From the NCBI GenBank assembly GCA_004352715.1, contig SCFE01000016.1:686797-750796 (forward strand): a DNA stretch of 64,000 nucleotides, read 5' to 3'. The translations under genes were made by a program, and so were the position numbers. Positions 39,875-50,270 of the stretch are shown piece by piece. Positions within the stretch are counted from its first letter, which is position 1. The number at the start of each line of letters is the position of its first letter. The DNA comes from Hofstenia miamia (lineage: Eukaryota; Xenacoelomorpha; Acoela). The notes beneath the pieces were generated by a model. That model had not been told where the DNA came from. It saw only the letters and a list, made by a program, of their open reading frames with translations, and searched no databases.

Positions 39875-41534
39875 AAATTCATGTTAGATTAACACAAAAC
39901 TAAGTGGGATAAACTTGGAGATTAAGCAAATAGGTAAGACTTTGATTATTCCTAAGGAAACAGTGAATAGTCAATGCATTATGTGATAACCTCGATCACA
40001 AAGAATCGATTCAAAATGAATTACTTGAAACCTAATTAATTATATGTGTAACATATTTATTTTTAAATTGATGATTTTGTCTAGGAGAACATAATTTCAA
40101 GAACATCAGATGATGCTTATTATTGGATAGGTTATAGACGCAAAAGCTTTGACGATGAATTTGAAGATCCAAGACGTAAATTGGAGCAAGAATCCAATTT
40201 TTGGGACGAAAATCAACCAAATGGTATGAAATCATTCCTTTAATATTTGAAATGGCTGTATTTATTATAAGGACACATTCAATTCATTAAATAAAAATAT
40301 ATAAATCTTAGTGATTTTTGTTTCTGATGCATGAAGTTTTGCACTAATCACAAATAGGGAAGACAGTCATTGCACTCTGAGTGGACTTTTGCAGAGCGGT
40401 TAGTGTAGACAATAAGTGTCATTTGCATGGTATTGTAAAAAATATTTATGCCATGTGAAGTGCTAAGTAAATGTTACAACAAAAGTAATGCCAATATTTT
40501 AAATTTGTTAATTAATTTTTCTTGATATTTAATTAATGTTTTGAAAAAGGATTTCTTGAGATCTCAAATTGAATTTGATAAAATAATCTTTAAGAGCAGA
40601 TTATATTTTCAAACTTTCTACAGTATATATATAAGCATATATATATATATTATAAATGTTAATTGTATGTTAATGTGAATTCTTGGATATTTGCGGCTTT
40701 GAAATATAATAACGATTGACACTGACACACAGAAATATGGTGCTTTTTTATGAAACTATTGATCTGTTTTGAGATGATGAGCTAAAAATTTATTTATATT
40801 TTCAGCATTTTATTATTTATTTTTTCTCAATGCATTCCAAATTATTGCAATATATTGCAGTAAATTTCCAATATATTGCTAATAAATTCTTGACCAATAC
40901 CAATTCATTATTCCAAACCTCTAATCCCACAGATAGACTAGTGATTTGTTCAAAAGTGATTTGTCACATTTTGATTAAATTGCACATCTAACCACCCGAG
41001 ATAATTAGCGATGTGACGATCACAAAGGAGCCGCTAACAAAATTATTTTATGTACATGTTTGAGCAAGGACTACTGGATTATTATAATCTAGTTGTCCTT
41101 GTCTTTGAGTTGATGCTAAATGGCGAATTTCTTTTTTAAGATTTGTCGGATGTTGGTGTGATATTCTACAGATTTTCCACTAGCTTTACTTTAAAGTAAC
41201 GTAAAATTTGGACAATGTTTGGACAAAAATAGTTTGTATAGCATCACTATTAATAGATAATTAAATTTGAAAATTGCAAACAAAGTAATTTTTTTTCAAA
41301 GCTAAATTTAATCTTTGCTTCGAAATTAAGTGACATATTTAAACATAAATTTCAATAAATTTCAGTTTTCAGTCCTACTTTGACTTCATAATTTTAGAAC
41401 CTTATAGTGAATTGTGTACAATGTTTTCCACGAAAACATTTAAGATTCATGATGGCACTTGTGGAGCATCGTACTACTACTTTTGTGAAGTCCTGGACGA
41501 GAACAGTGATGGAACAGTTTCAATATTGTTCTGA
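26573..41534 (+). CDS. Secreted PAN plus C-type-lectin domain protein (4 exons)
   Basis: Exons: 26573-26789, 38815-38936, 40085-40223 and 41398-41534. All introns are GT-AG and the phases join without a stop, giving 615 nt and 204 residues. Residues 1 to about 19 are a signal peptide (MLSVPTFLLVLFIHGSSKS). About 25-72 resemble a PAN/apple domain (INKCIKKCEESPWCQ, then NRCDF). The C-type-lectin fold follows: YFDALKSCHDINGFL (first Cys), YYWIGYRRK (WIG motif), FWDENQPNG (a QPN triplet at the EPN/QPD sugar-specificity position), SELCTMF and CGASYYYFCEV (closing Cys pairs). The product is probably an extracellular carbohydrate- or protein-binding lectin; its ligand is unknown. The ATG at 26573 is chosen because it gives the clean signal peptide. 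Intron 1 is 12 kb and full of mobile elements; introns 2 and 3 are 1.1-1.2 kb. The paralogue at 12100-19268 is broken. Extra exons cannot be excluded. Confidence 0.85.
26790..28395. other. Start of intron 1, no feature recognised
   Basis: AT-rich intron. An open stretch at 27054-27296 has no recognisable relatives. Confidence 0.45.
28396..28441. repeat. (TAG)n microsatellite
   Basis: About 15 TAG units. A shorter TAG run lies at 28314-28330, and the same tract reappears at 29609-29634 just after a single N. Confidence 0.95.
28442..31020 (-). mobile_element. Penelope-like retroelement relic (RT plus GIY-YIG)
   Basis: Reading the minus strand: DGMAMGSPLGPTFANFA near 30880-30930, YVDDI near 30805-30820, then IQFTCEYEKEDSINFLDATL near 30690-30750 and a GIY-YIG-type endonuclease block (YKYNCQKCDSFYIGE, then LKTRIQKHL) near 30160-30245. 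This RT-then-GIY-YIG order is specific to Penelope-like elements. The 1166 bp at 28442-29607 is repeated at 29636-30801 with very few differences, so the RT tail and endonuclease appear twice. The N at 29608 sits at that junction, so the doubling is probably an assembly artefact. Frames are broken. Located in intron 1 of the lectin gene. Confidence 0.85.
29608..29634. other. Single-N join followed by (TAG)n
   Basis: One N splits AAAAATA from a TAG tract. Contig A stops in sequence that contig B reaches again at 30801. Confidence 0.85.
31120..31557 (-). mobile_element. Internally deleted mariner-like element
   Basis: The minus-strand frame holds NGERYCTIFQEKVVPFF and MFFQEDGASRHYARRIL (second catalytic aspartate), then a shifted third-aspartate region near 31270-31350. 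The right end is AATCACCCTG followed by TA, the same CACCCTG-TA terminus as the element at 1764-3424. The coding sequence runs directly into this terminus, so the N-terminal half including the first catalytic residue is deleted. Confidence 0.72.
31662..32609. repeat. 473-bp duplication around a single N
   Basis: 31662-32134 and 32137-32609 are nearly identical (for example CAAATCGG versus CAAATGGG near their starts), with N at 32135. Copy A stops at ATTATCTA exactly where copy B continues into unique sequence, so this is probably an assembly overlap. The first 150 bp are the dispersed repeat also seen at 21585. Confidence 0.85.
32610..33239. other. No firm feature
   Basis: Between the duplicated block and the LINE relic. 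Some short open runs near 33030-33110 may be LINE debris, but no motif was recognised. Confidence 0.35.
33240..34640 (+). pseudogene. LINE ORF2 relic
   Basis: Linker-like basic stretch NYYFRRRQAGKVKINTW near 33270-33325. RT entry VFLTQFSPRYLRD-like stretch near 33745-33790; FAFSRNSLTEHELFKIQNII near 33845-33905; SDFLSGRMQLVKVGTNQCDF and IPQGTASGHLIVSLFINDL near 34075-34205; catalytic KYVDDRILLVPSIDRD near 34238-34285. Several frameshifts and stops are present. A TA tract at 34019-34048 interrupts it. Located in intron 1 of the lectin gene. Confidence 0.75.
34019..34048. repeat. (TA)n microsatellite
   Basis: TA tract inside the LINE relic. Confidence 0.9.
34697..35159. repeat. Identical 221-bp blocks on both sides of a gap
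   Basis: 34697-34917 and 34939-35159 read the same base for base, separated by 21 N (34918-34938). This is most simply an unmerged contig overlap. Confidence 0.93.
35160..35859. other. No gene recognised
   Basis: A 67-codon open stretch at 35407-35610 has no recognisable domain and no splice context linking it to the lectin gene. Confidence 0.4.
35860..37075 (-). pseudogene. Mariner-type transposase relic split by a MITE
   Basis: On the minus strand: an N-terminal helix-turn-helix remnant near 36900-37075, then KIFTVEAVMKFQDNRLYATRSSD near 36300-36400, a LLFQKPTGILVWAVVG block near 36235-36290 and FRPDLNSMNFAMWSILE near 35965-36035 (third-aspartate region). The D2 block is degenerate near 36105-36140. 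The hAT-type MITE at 36572-36885 is inserted between the N-terminal part and the catalytic core. Many stops and shifts. Located in intron 1 of the lectin gene. Confidence 0.7.
36572..36885. mobile_element. hAT-type MITE, copy 2
   Basis: A 314-bp element with the same CAGACTTGTCAA and TTGACAAGTCTG ends as 4711-5076. It is flanked by the perfect 8-bp direct repeat TGTTTGAC (36564-36571 and 36886-36893). The interior is rich in GGCTCG words. It is inserted into the mariner transposase relic, so it is younger than that element. Confidence 0.93.
37076..38179. other. Intron sequence; (TA)n at 37976-37999
   Basis: No coding signal recognised. Confidence 0.45.
38180..38500 (+). pseudogene. Penelope-like element relic (C-terminal)
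   Basis: Plus-strand fragments: KLPYISNKFKVSQSKIKIL near 38195-38260, resembling the segment between RT and endonuclease, then LVYKCMCED near 38360-38390 and HLATRINEHVSGHLKSEI near 38413-38465, resembling a GIY-YIG domain. Frames shift between the blocks. It is more diverged than the minus-strand copy at 28442-31020 and may be a different family. Confidence 0.55.
38708..38728. repeat. (TA)n microsatellite
   Basis: Short TA tract upstream of lectin exon 2. Confidence 0.85.
39832..39872. repeat. (TA)n microsatellite
   Basis: TA tract in lectin intron 2. Confidence 0.95.
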
Positions 41535-43099
41535 AGTATTTTCATCATTCATTTCACATCGTTTGGATATTTGATGAAATAACCATGTCTTGTGCCTTAG
41601 TATTATAAAAATTGAAATACATAATTCTAACTAAATTTTATTATTTGTATTTACTTAGTAATTTGTTAAAAAAATTTCTATATACCAACGCCAAGGAGGT
41701 TCAATTTTTGTCCGCCTATTTGCAGGACATTCTGCATATGTAAGTGATGCATCCTGGTTTGATTAACTCGTAAAATGCTTTAGACAAAGAAGCCCATTAG
41801 TGTAATATCAGCGGGGCTAACGCAGACAGGTCCTTTCAGCTAAACATTACTAAAACTGTTCTCTATTTACAATAAAAGTGTCATCTTATATACAGCGTAA
41901 CTATTAACATATTTACAAGCATTGGAAAACACTAGAGTGGCCGATAAATGACCATCTCCGATGTTACATTAGAATGTGTTAATGGAAAGTATTTCAAATT
42001 CTTATTATTTCCCAACATGTGCTCAGCAACATTATATGATTTACTCCAAAAGAATAATTTTTCTTACATTTTTTAAACATTGCGGAATATTGTGTGAGCA
42101 ATTTGTTTGCAAATGTTTTCTTACAAAATGGAAAACTACAAATTAAAACATCTAATGTATAAAAAGTCTATGTTTTATCGGCGTAAAAGTGCGCTCTTTG
42201 GTTTATTTACACATTTTTGATGACTCATTATATTTATCTCGTTATTGAATTGGTTTCAAGTATTAGAAGGTGTCCGATGAAAACTAGTATAAAAATTTTG
42301 CTTTAAATATATTTAGGCGAGCGTGAATTCAATTTTAATTTGCCAAAACATATATGTGGCTGTCAAATAAATTTTATTTGATATAGAAACAGAGTATGCA
42401 TATATCTTATACTTTAGTCCGGAGTCGACCTAACTCCTGTGAGTTTATTATAAACATGTTTTCATATTTCTGTAACAATGCGTGAGAATCACAGTAAAGT
42501 TTTTGAGACCTGGAATAAAAAAATTCTGGAGACCCGAGAAAATTTTTCTAGTCAGCGGAATGACTTTTTCCGGATAGAAAAACTTCTGTTCTAACAAACT
42601 ATACAAAAAACTTTGGCTGAAAATCATTTCTCGAAGCTCGGCGAAAATTATTGCAAACTTAATTAATTTTGTAATTACAAAAATTTAAAAATAAAATTTT
42701 TGAAATGTGATTTAACTGATATTTTTTCATAAAGATGTACCTTAATAATTATGCTATTATCTGACATATTTTGGTGTCCATAGGAGTTCTCAATCAAAAG
42801 TTATTAAACTTCCCGAGAAACCGGTCAACTAATATACGGAGGGAGTAGTATTTATTTGTCAATTACGACATCTAAATATGTAGTTGTAGTATTACGACAT
42901 TGTTTTATCGATTCATTCCTAAAAACAATTTCGATTCTCGATTCTTTATATTTCTTTTAGAGAGCTTGGAGAAAATATAATTGAGTTTTTTAATGTAAAT
43001 TTTTAATTAATCGAATGTGATGTAGCTCAACGGTTTTCAATATCAAGTTTTATAATTGGAATACAAATACAATGAAATACAAAAGAGTTGCTCTCAGGA
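41535..43099. other. Downstream of the lectin gene; no gene recognised
   Basis: Includes the 3' flank of the lectin gene. An AATAAA-type poly(A) signal cannot be chosen among several A/T-rich candidates. Confidence 0.4.
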
Positions 43100-44000
43100 T
43101 GGCTAAGTTTTCTGCATGACACTAAAGTACTAAATTTTGATTCAACTGGAAGGTCAAGAGTGACACCTGACTCGTTTGGAGGTTTGTATCCTGAAATATT
43201 GTACAAAGTACAGTTCTCAATATCTGTTACTTGAGATACACCATCAAAACACTGATTAAAATCAATTTAGTCATCAATTTCTTCACAACAGAAATCATTG
43301 TTATCTTCAATCAATGCAGTATCAAGTGATTTGAAAAGCTTTAACCGTCGCAGTTAAGAAGAAAGAATCTCCTCAAGCCCAATATAATAATAGGAACCAG
43401 TCAAGCTTTGCTAAATTGAAAATTCAGCATCAACAATGTGATCTGATTAAAACTTTCCTTGTAAAACATAAGTTGTTCTTTGACCTAACAAATCCTTTTT
43501 TAAAGAACAAACGTCTGTGATGGTGACTTGTACTGCTTTGGCAGCATCTGCTGTTGAGGTCTTCATTCTGCAGGGAAGAGGAAAGGGATCTATTTCAGAG
43601 AAGATTTGAGATATCTTATTCAAAATTTTTCATCATTAATAGAATAAAATTGTTTCCGTCGCTTGTCACCCAAGTGCTTTTCTATGTCAGGAAGCCTTAT
43701 GTTCAAAATGATCCAAGTGTCAGGCATCAACTCGATTCAAAGCATTAACTGTCTCATTGTAAAAATCGTTGAGTGCTAAGTTAACCTTCTGCTTATCCTA
43801 ATCTACTGGCCCACGATGGAATTCATCTCTCTCGACATGGTGTATTCTGCGTGACACAGATATTGCAAGGTTCTCTTTCAACTCGACAATTTTATCACAC
43901 ATCTCTTCGAAGAACATGCACATCATATTCTCAAGCTCTCTCTGCCACAGCATGTCGGCCTCCTTTGCTACTTACACCCCCTCTACGCCCAATCTTCTCA
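43100..44000 (-). pseudogene. Degraded coding-like sequence, possible DNA transposon
   Basis: Less AT-rich than its surroundings and protein-like on the minus strand in shifting frames: LENMMCMFFEEMCDKIVELKE near 43880-43950, SVSRRIHHVERDEFHRGPVD near 43810-43870, and NCTLYNISGYKPPNESGV with KFSTLVS near 43110-43220. The ISGY stretch faintly recalls the C-terminal part of P-element/THAP9-type transposases, but this is weak. No functional claim is made. Confidence 0.3.
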
Positions 44001-44219
44001 TGATCTCCCATCAACTTCGCTACAAATCTTGCAATGAATAGTCTAAAGTATTTTAATGCATATATTTTTATTTTACTGCTTTTTGTAAGTTTACCTTAAG
44101 GGTACCTACAGCTAAACATTGCGTATGAATCCTTAAAAAATTGTAAGCCCAATATGCTATTATAAGCAAGGTTCATTATCATTTTTATGCTATTCAATTT
44201 CATAATTTATTAGCAGCGC

Positions 44220-45060
44220 ATTTAAAGTATTACTACAACTAAGATTAGTTCTTTCTGGAGACATTAAAATGAATCCAGGTCCTCTTATTTCCGAAAATAT
44301 GTTGCAAAGTAAAGTTCGTAACTACAAAGAATATGTTAAATTTATATATATTAATGCAAGAAGTTTAGTTTCAAATCACAGTGAATTTTATAATATAGTG
44401 AGCCAAATTGGAAGCAATACAATATATGTAATTCAGAAACTTGGTTAAATGATTCCATTAGTATAAAAACTCTATATAATCCTAATCCTAACGCTTTTGA
44501 CATACACTTCAAAAATAGAACAGAAAGAGACAGTGGGTTAATGATATTAATTCCGAAATGTCTTAAATCAAATGTAGAGAAGATCTAGAATTAGAACATC
44601 TAGTTTTTGAATAGCTTTGGATTGAAATAAACTCATTATCTCTTTCAAATATCAATGAACTAATCAACGTTTGCTATAACCCAAATAAATATTATTCTAC
44701 TGATTTTTATGAGCATAAGATTTGTGAAATAGAAAACTCAATTATTGAAAATATATTTATCAGTGTTTTTGGAGTTTTCAATGTGAATTACTTAAATTAC
44801 TCGGAATCAAAAATAATTGACTACATATGCGATAGTTTTGATTTTCAAATTATTAACAAAATCAAGCCTACTAGGCACTCTAACCTAATCGACTATTTTC
44901 TTTCCGACAGTACTAATATGTATAAGACTTTAACATTTGAATCACTTAGTGATCACAATCTTTGTATCTACGTAAGTAATTATAAATATAGCATCAAATC
45001 AAGGAAAACAATTTTTTCAAGCAACTTTGCTAATTTTAATGAAAACACTTTATTCATCTA
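44220..45060 (+). pseudogene. CR1/L2-type LINE, 5' endonuclease relic
   Basis: LVLSGDIKMNPGP (near 44245-44284) is the hallmark lead-in of CR1/L2-group ORF2 endonucleases. FIYINARSLVSN follows near 44340-44375, ETWLND near 44435 and the catalytic-site LSDHNLC near 44945-44965. A 92-codon open run covers 44783-45061. Frameshifts separate the blocks. 45061-45460 may be its linker, but the RT is missing, and a Tc1 relic begins at 45470. Confidence 0.75.
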
Positions 45061-45469
45061 ATGCGGAACATTTCTTTTGATCAAATTTTTACGTTCAAAT
45101 CCGGGATCACATGTTGAGATTTAACACGCTTTAAATCACATTGCTCCAATCAGGGTGCAATTAATCAGAAACTAATTATTTAGCAGCAGTTAGGCAACTT
45201 ATTAATTGCAACCTAATTATGCTGTAAATAATCATCAATAATAAATTACTTGAGACTACCAAGTCCAATCCAATTAAATTGAAACGAACCAATCATGAAA
45301 ACGCCAAGTATTTAATTAAAAAACTTTGTAAATCAAATTACAGTATTGATTATAATAATCGCAACTTTTAATATTGATTTAGAAATCAAAACTTAAACCA
45401 AGATAGCTGAGCAATTAAACAAGAAATGTGAATAAAAATAAACTTAATCAATGGACATACTTTTCAGTA

Positions 45470-46215
45470 GTCAATAGGATATCCTTTAGAATCAATAACT
45501 TTCTCAGTTTGCCTTGACATAGAATTGTAGTCAATAAATTCATCTGGAATTTTATAAACCCCCCTGCAGAATATTCCACAATTCTTCCACAGTATTTATA
45601 TCATGCTCCCCAACTTTTTGTTTCAGGTAGGCCCATACATTTTCTATCAAATTGAGGTCTGGTGAGCAGCTTGGCCACTTTGGCATCAGTGGTACCCCAT
45701 GTTCTTCCATAAAATTCAACACCACCAATGATTTATGACAAGGCCGTTTTCTTGTTGAAATATTTGGTCATCTTGAATAAGGGGGATGACATTACAACTG
45801 AGAATATCAATGTACTGCCTTCCATTCATGTTTCATGTCACACAGACCAGTAGCTGCAAACCACTGCTCCAAATTGCCCCAAAAACCATGAGGGACTTCT
45901 GCTTTCTGAACATACTTGGGACCATATATTTTATTTTATGTCAATAACAGGATCCCCTATGACGGTGCACAAATTATACTCTGTCACACAAAAGCTGTAC
46001 TCATTGGAGAAAATCAATTTCTTCCAGTCATTAACAGAGTTTTTCTTTTTTTACACCATCTGAGTTTCTTGTTTAAAAATGCCATATTTGTTGAGGATTC
46101 ACCTGACACATGAAGCATGGTACTTATTTCCATCAGTCCATAGTAGTAAGGGACCAAGTGAACCCTGTGCCAATGGGAGACCCTGATAGGACACCATACC
46201 AATGGCTATTTGCCA
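45470..46215 (-). pseudogene. Tc1-like transposase relic
   Basis: On the minus strand: PKWPSCSPDLNLIENVWAYL near 45630-45690 is the third catalytic region of Tc1 transposases. It is followed by KQKVGEHDINTVEELWNI and a C-terminal end reading SKGYPIDY. The second catalytic region is degenerate (FQQENGLVINH) near 45735-45765. An N-terminal catalytic portion is partly readable to 46200. Frames are broken. The right side is cut by the inverted repeat of the Polinton-like element at 46222, suggesting the latter inserted at or beside it. Confidence 0.78.
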
Positions 46216-46221
46216 TGTAGA

Positions 46222-46854
46222 AATGAAGTGAATCTAGTGGATGCCATCTAGTGATGAAATATTTTTGACAAAGTTAAATTGAACAAATTAATTTTTGACG
46301 AGGTTTTTATTTTTGATCGCTAGGATTTTGGCATAGTGATATAATTGATGACAAGAAATGTTTGACAATATTAAATGGGACATAATAATTTTCAGATGAA
46401 GATTTTACTGTTGAAGTCTAGGATTTAGGCAAACTGAAGTAATTATTGAGAGGGTTTACACACACAATGCTGCTATAATTTAAGCAAAAAAATATTCACA
46501 GTTACAAAACCATAACATCTTGGGTTTTAGCAAAGTTGAAATTTTTTATGAAGACATTTCTGCATGGAATATTATTAATAAAAAATGCAGCATGCAAGAG
46601 GTAAAAAAACAACAATTTTAACAATTTTGTATAAATTGTACCAATGTAAAAGTGTACATTAAACAACAGCTCTGTGCGATGAAATTCAGCCTTTGTGTTA
46701 ATTCATCTTGAACCTGTTGAATTTCCACCTTCATTCTAAAATATGATGGCACTTCCACATTCACCCAGGAGGTGGCCATCAGAAATATGTAAAGCCATTT
46801 ATTTAATGTGGCTGGCTTTCCTCAGGAAGCCTATTGTTACCACAGACCTAAACA
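46222..46854 (+). repeat. Left terminal inverted repeat of the Polinton-like element
   Basis: Matches the reverse complement of 62664-63314 over its whole length, about 90 percent by eye, with a few small indels (for example around 46455-46480). The outer edge reads AATGAAGTGA; the inner edge is CACAGACCTAAAC. Confidence 0.9.
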
Positions 46855-47287
46855 CATGGTAAGTTAATAACAAAATAAAAATTATGCCTGGTAAACCATG
46901 AGTGTATGTTGGGGGATTGTAAGCAATGTTCAGTAGATCTTTGCAATTTCTTCTCAAATTGGGGCCATCACACCATATACCTATTGTAGGCAGGTTATTT
47001 TGAAACAACAATCCCCAACAAAGAGTAAGCAAGAAATTAGTGCAATTTAAATACACTCTTTAAATATTGCAATTTAAAAAATATTTGCTCATAAATAGAG
47101 GTGAAAGCACAAGACAAAATTTATTTAAAACATCACACTACAAGATCTAATTAAATGACTTTATCTAAAACAAAGTAAGTAATATTTTATGGAAAAAGCA
47201 TGTACACATCTATTTTCTTCACTGTTATTTACCAAGTGAATGCAGTTTTCATTGTTGTGGGATGATGAAGATCTTTTTGGAGGAGTT
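46855..47287. other. Spacer between left TIR and polymerase relic
   Basis: Non-coding by eye. It may hold the degraded polymerase C terminus near 47200-47287. Confidence 0.45.
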
Positions 47288-48126
47288 TCAATGCCTATAA
47301 TTTGAGCAGGTCTTTTTTAACTGTAAGAGAGAGCTAACTTCATTATGCAGTGGAGGTGTAATATCTAAAAGCATGCATAAATAAATAATACTATAATTAA
47401 TAAGTCCATAAGGCAGGCTTTGATATTTATCAAGGAGGTAGTGTTTATCATCATATGGTGTTAGAGAAATTTTGTTTGTGGTCTGCATTGAAATGTTGTG
47501 ATCATGACTTCTAATGGCTATCATTGGGTGACAAACAATTTCTTGTGTATCCAAAATTGATTTGAAGAGATCAAAGTTGTTCATCTTCTTGACAGCCCTA
47601 ACAACCCCTTTAGCACTTGCATTCTCATTGTATTCATTGTTAGAAACATATTGCACAGAGTAAATTTTAGACTTTAGTACAACCACCTGACTGATGACAT
47701 TACCACAAAGTTTGTCTTTCACCTTTAAATATGTTTTTTTATTTGTTTCACTGAATAATGATGAATTAGATGCATAATTGGAAAAATCAAAGGGCTATGA
47801 CAATGATGCTAGTTCTTCATAGACATTGCAACTATTTATTTTATATAGGAGGGAGTCTGTATCACTATAAAGCACTGTGATTTGATTTGCAAAAGCTGGC
47901 TTCATTATATTATAGGGGAACTTAAACATTTCCAGCTTTGAAAGATCTAATATTGCTTGGCCCACATAATGTGGTTTGTTCCACACAATTTCTTTATTTC
48001 TGAGCATGACCTACACCAAATTTTAATTAATTATATTGAATGATTTGAATTCTGCCACTTGATTAATTTTTCTGCAGCCTCCTGATCACCAACAAACATT
48101 GCTTTACATCACTTTCATAGAGACTG
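47288..48126 (-). pseudogene. Polinton-type DNA polymerase B, C-terminal part
   Basis: On the minus strand 47795-48007 holds HYVGQAILDLSK and then the palm motif C YSDTDSLLY (near 47850-47870), whose aspartates bind the catalytic metals in family B polymerases. 47288-47722 continues with SVQYVSNNE, AKGVVRAVKK and a C-terminal tail. A stop near 47790 separates the two. Upstream, 48008-48126 reads as polymerase only with stops and shifts. It is the downstream half of the gene whose upstream half is at 54912-57716. Confidence 0.82.
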
Positions 48127-48172
48127 AACAACAACAACAACTACTACTACAACAACAACAACAACAATAACA
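48127..48172. repeat. (CAA)n/(CTA)n tract, probable LINE 3' tail
   Basis: On the minus strand this is a TTG-rich simple repeat directly after the LINE 3' region, as seen at the tails of many CR1-like elements. Polymerase-like sequence resumes beyond it. Confidence 0.7.
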
Positions 48173-48330
48173 TATATTTAAATTCTCATGTACATATACA
48201 TGTATTAAGTTTACAAACTTATTAAGAACATATATAATGCAACTTTCTTCATATGAGCTTAGTTATGTCAGTAAATGTTTGTTTCTTGGTTACGTTTACA
48301 AATTACATATAATTTAAAAAATATTTTTAC

Positions 48331-50269
48331 TTATTGTTCTTGAGTTGCACATCTTATTCTATAATTAGTCAGATAATTGATATTTTGTTGTGTAATCATG
48401 TTTTTCAACTTCTTCTTAAATATTGTAAAATTTTTTTCACTTCTTGTACTGTAATCCAGTTTGTTCCATAGTGATATTGAATAATTTAGGAATCCGTTCT
48501 TCATTACTTTTCTATTATACTTAGTTTTACCAAATGTAATTGTTCTTTGATTTAAATGATTAGAAATGTTCGATTTTCTTTTCCAAAATATCGATAAACA
48601 TCTAATATTTTGAAGAGCTTCTAATGATCTTAGATGATATTTACACATTATTTCTTTTTTATTTTTGTTGCTAATTATGTTTATTCCCCATTTAAATACT
48701 TTCTCTAATTTCGATTTTGCCTTTTTATTTAAGTTCGTTAATAAACAAGATGAGTACAAGAAATGGGATAAAACAAGTGATCGAAAGAGTATTACCTTCC
48801 ATTCTATTGGTATAAACTTTCCAATTTTTTGAATTGATCTTATACCATACGCCATTTTCTTTATGATGTTGTTTGCCTCGTCTTCAAAATTCAATTTATT
48901 ATCAATTACTACTCCCAAATATTTCATTTTTGGTGATTCGTGAATGATGTTGTTACATATCTTAATACTTTCTAATGTTGATTCATTTCTTCTATTCTTA
49001 ATTACCATAAATATAGTTTTTTCAATATTTAATTTTAACAAATTATTATTAAAGAATGATTGCAATTTTTCAACATTTTCCTGTAAATTTAAAATATCAT
49101 TACAATAAATAAGAGTATCATCTGCAAATTGTACATGATTACTATTAATGTGCTGATCCATATCATTTACATATAACTTAAATAGTAATGGACCCAGTAC
49201 TGATCCTTGTGGTACTCCATGGTTTATTTCTAATGAATTTGATATTTCTTTGTTGAGTTTCACATACTGATATCTATTACTTAGGTAACTATTTAATAAT
49301 TCTATTAATGAATCACTAAATTTATAAATCTGCTTTAACTTTTCCAATAAAATAGAATGGTCTATTGAATTAAATGCCTTTGAAATATCTAATGATGCTA
49401 TATATGTTTTTTCATTCCTATCTAATTTTGGTCTCCAGTCTTCAACAGCATAAAGTAAGGCATCATTTGTAGAGGTATCTTTTTGAAATCCAAACTGATG
49501 TTTTGATATTAATTCATTTTGTTCCACATATAGGTTAATTTGGTTGAATAATAATTTTTCAAATATTTTATTAATTATTGTTAATACTGAAATTGGTCGG
49601 TAATTTTCTGCAAGATCTTTTCTTCCCTTTTTATATATTGGTGTAACTTTAGCAATTTTTAAGTAATCAGGGTAAGTTGATTCTGCCAAGCATTGATTAA
49701 ATAAGTCACACAAAGGTCTCAATAAAATACACAAGGCACCTTTCAAAAACCAAGGAGGAAATTCACAATGACCTTTCGCTTTGTTCCAATTAATTTTCTT
49801 TGTTTCTTTGTAAAATTCTACTAATGTAATAAATCTTGGTTTATAGGGATCATCATGTTTTCTAATATTGCGATGCTTATGATATAAATGTTTGAACTTT
49901 GTATTTAGGTTGTCATTCATTCCTAGTTTCACAAATCTTTCATTTAAAATATTACTAATTTCTTTGTCATTTGTAATATATTCACCATCATCATTTATTA
50001 TATAAGGAATTTCATTTTCTTCTTTAAAATTTAAAAAATTCGAAATAAATGACCACTTTTGTTTAATAGATTTTTTTTCATTAAAAGATTTTTGTAAAAA
50101 AGCTTGTAGATCAAAATTACATTTTGTTGAGGGTTTATTTCTTAATGTTTTATAATGATCATAGTTGGCTTTCAATCTGTTTTGACAAAAAATTGCATAT
50201 GCCTTATGCTTTTTTCTAATGCATTCTTTCGTTTCTTTAGATATCCATATCTTCCACGTTTTGTTACTA
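48331..50269 (-). CDS. LINE ORF2, RT and C-terminal part (5' end cut by a gap)
   Basis: Open from the N at 50270 to the stop at 48331, more than 614 codons. RT motifs in order, numbered from 50175: KVTPIYKKGRKD (about 177), AENYRPISVL (about 190), HQFGFQKDTSTND (about 230), SLDISKAFNSIDH (about 260), INHGVPQGSVLGP (about 315), QFADDTLIYC with the catalytic aspartates (about 350), KMKYLGVVID (about 420). A C-terminal region ends in a CATQEQ tail. No RNase H was recognised. The reading frame is intact, so the element is young. It lacks the endonuclease only because the contig ends; that part is in the copy at 50846-52882. Confidence 0.88.
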
Positions 50270-50270
50270 N

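Noticed and set aside
42835-42855. CGGAGGGAGTAG resembling plant Stowaway ends
   Set aside because: No matching inverted end or TA duplication nearby; the rest of the window is animal-like.
46799-47056. 85-codon minus-strand ORF
   Set aside because: It overlaps the left TIR and is not maintained in the matching right TIR context.
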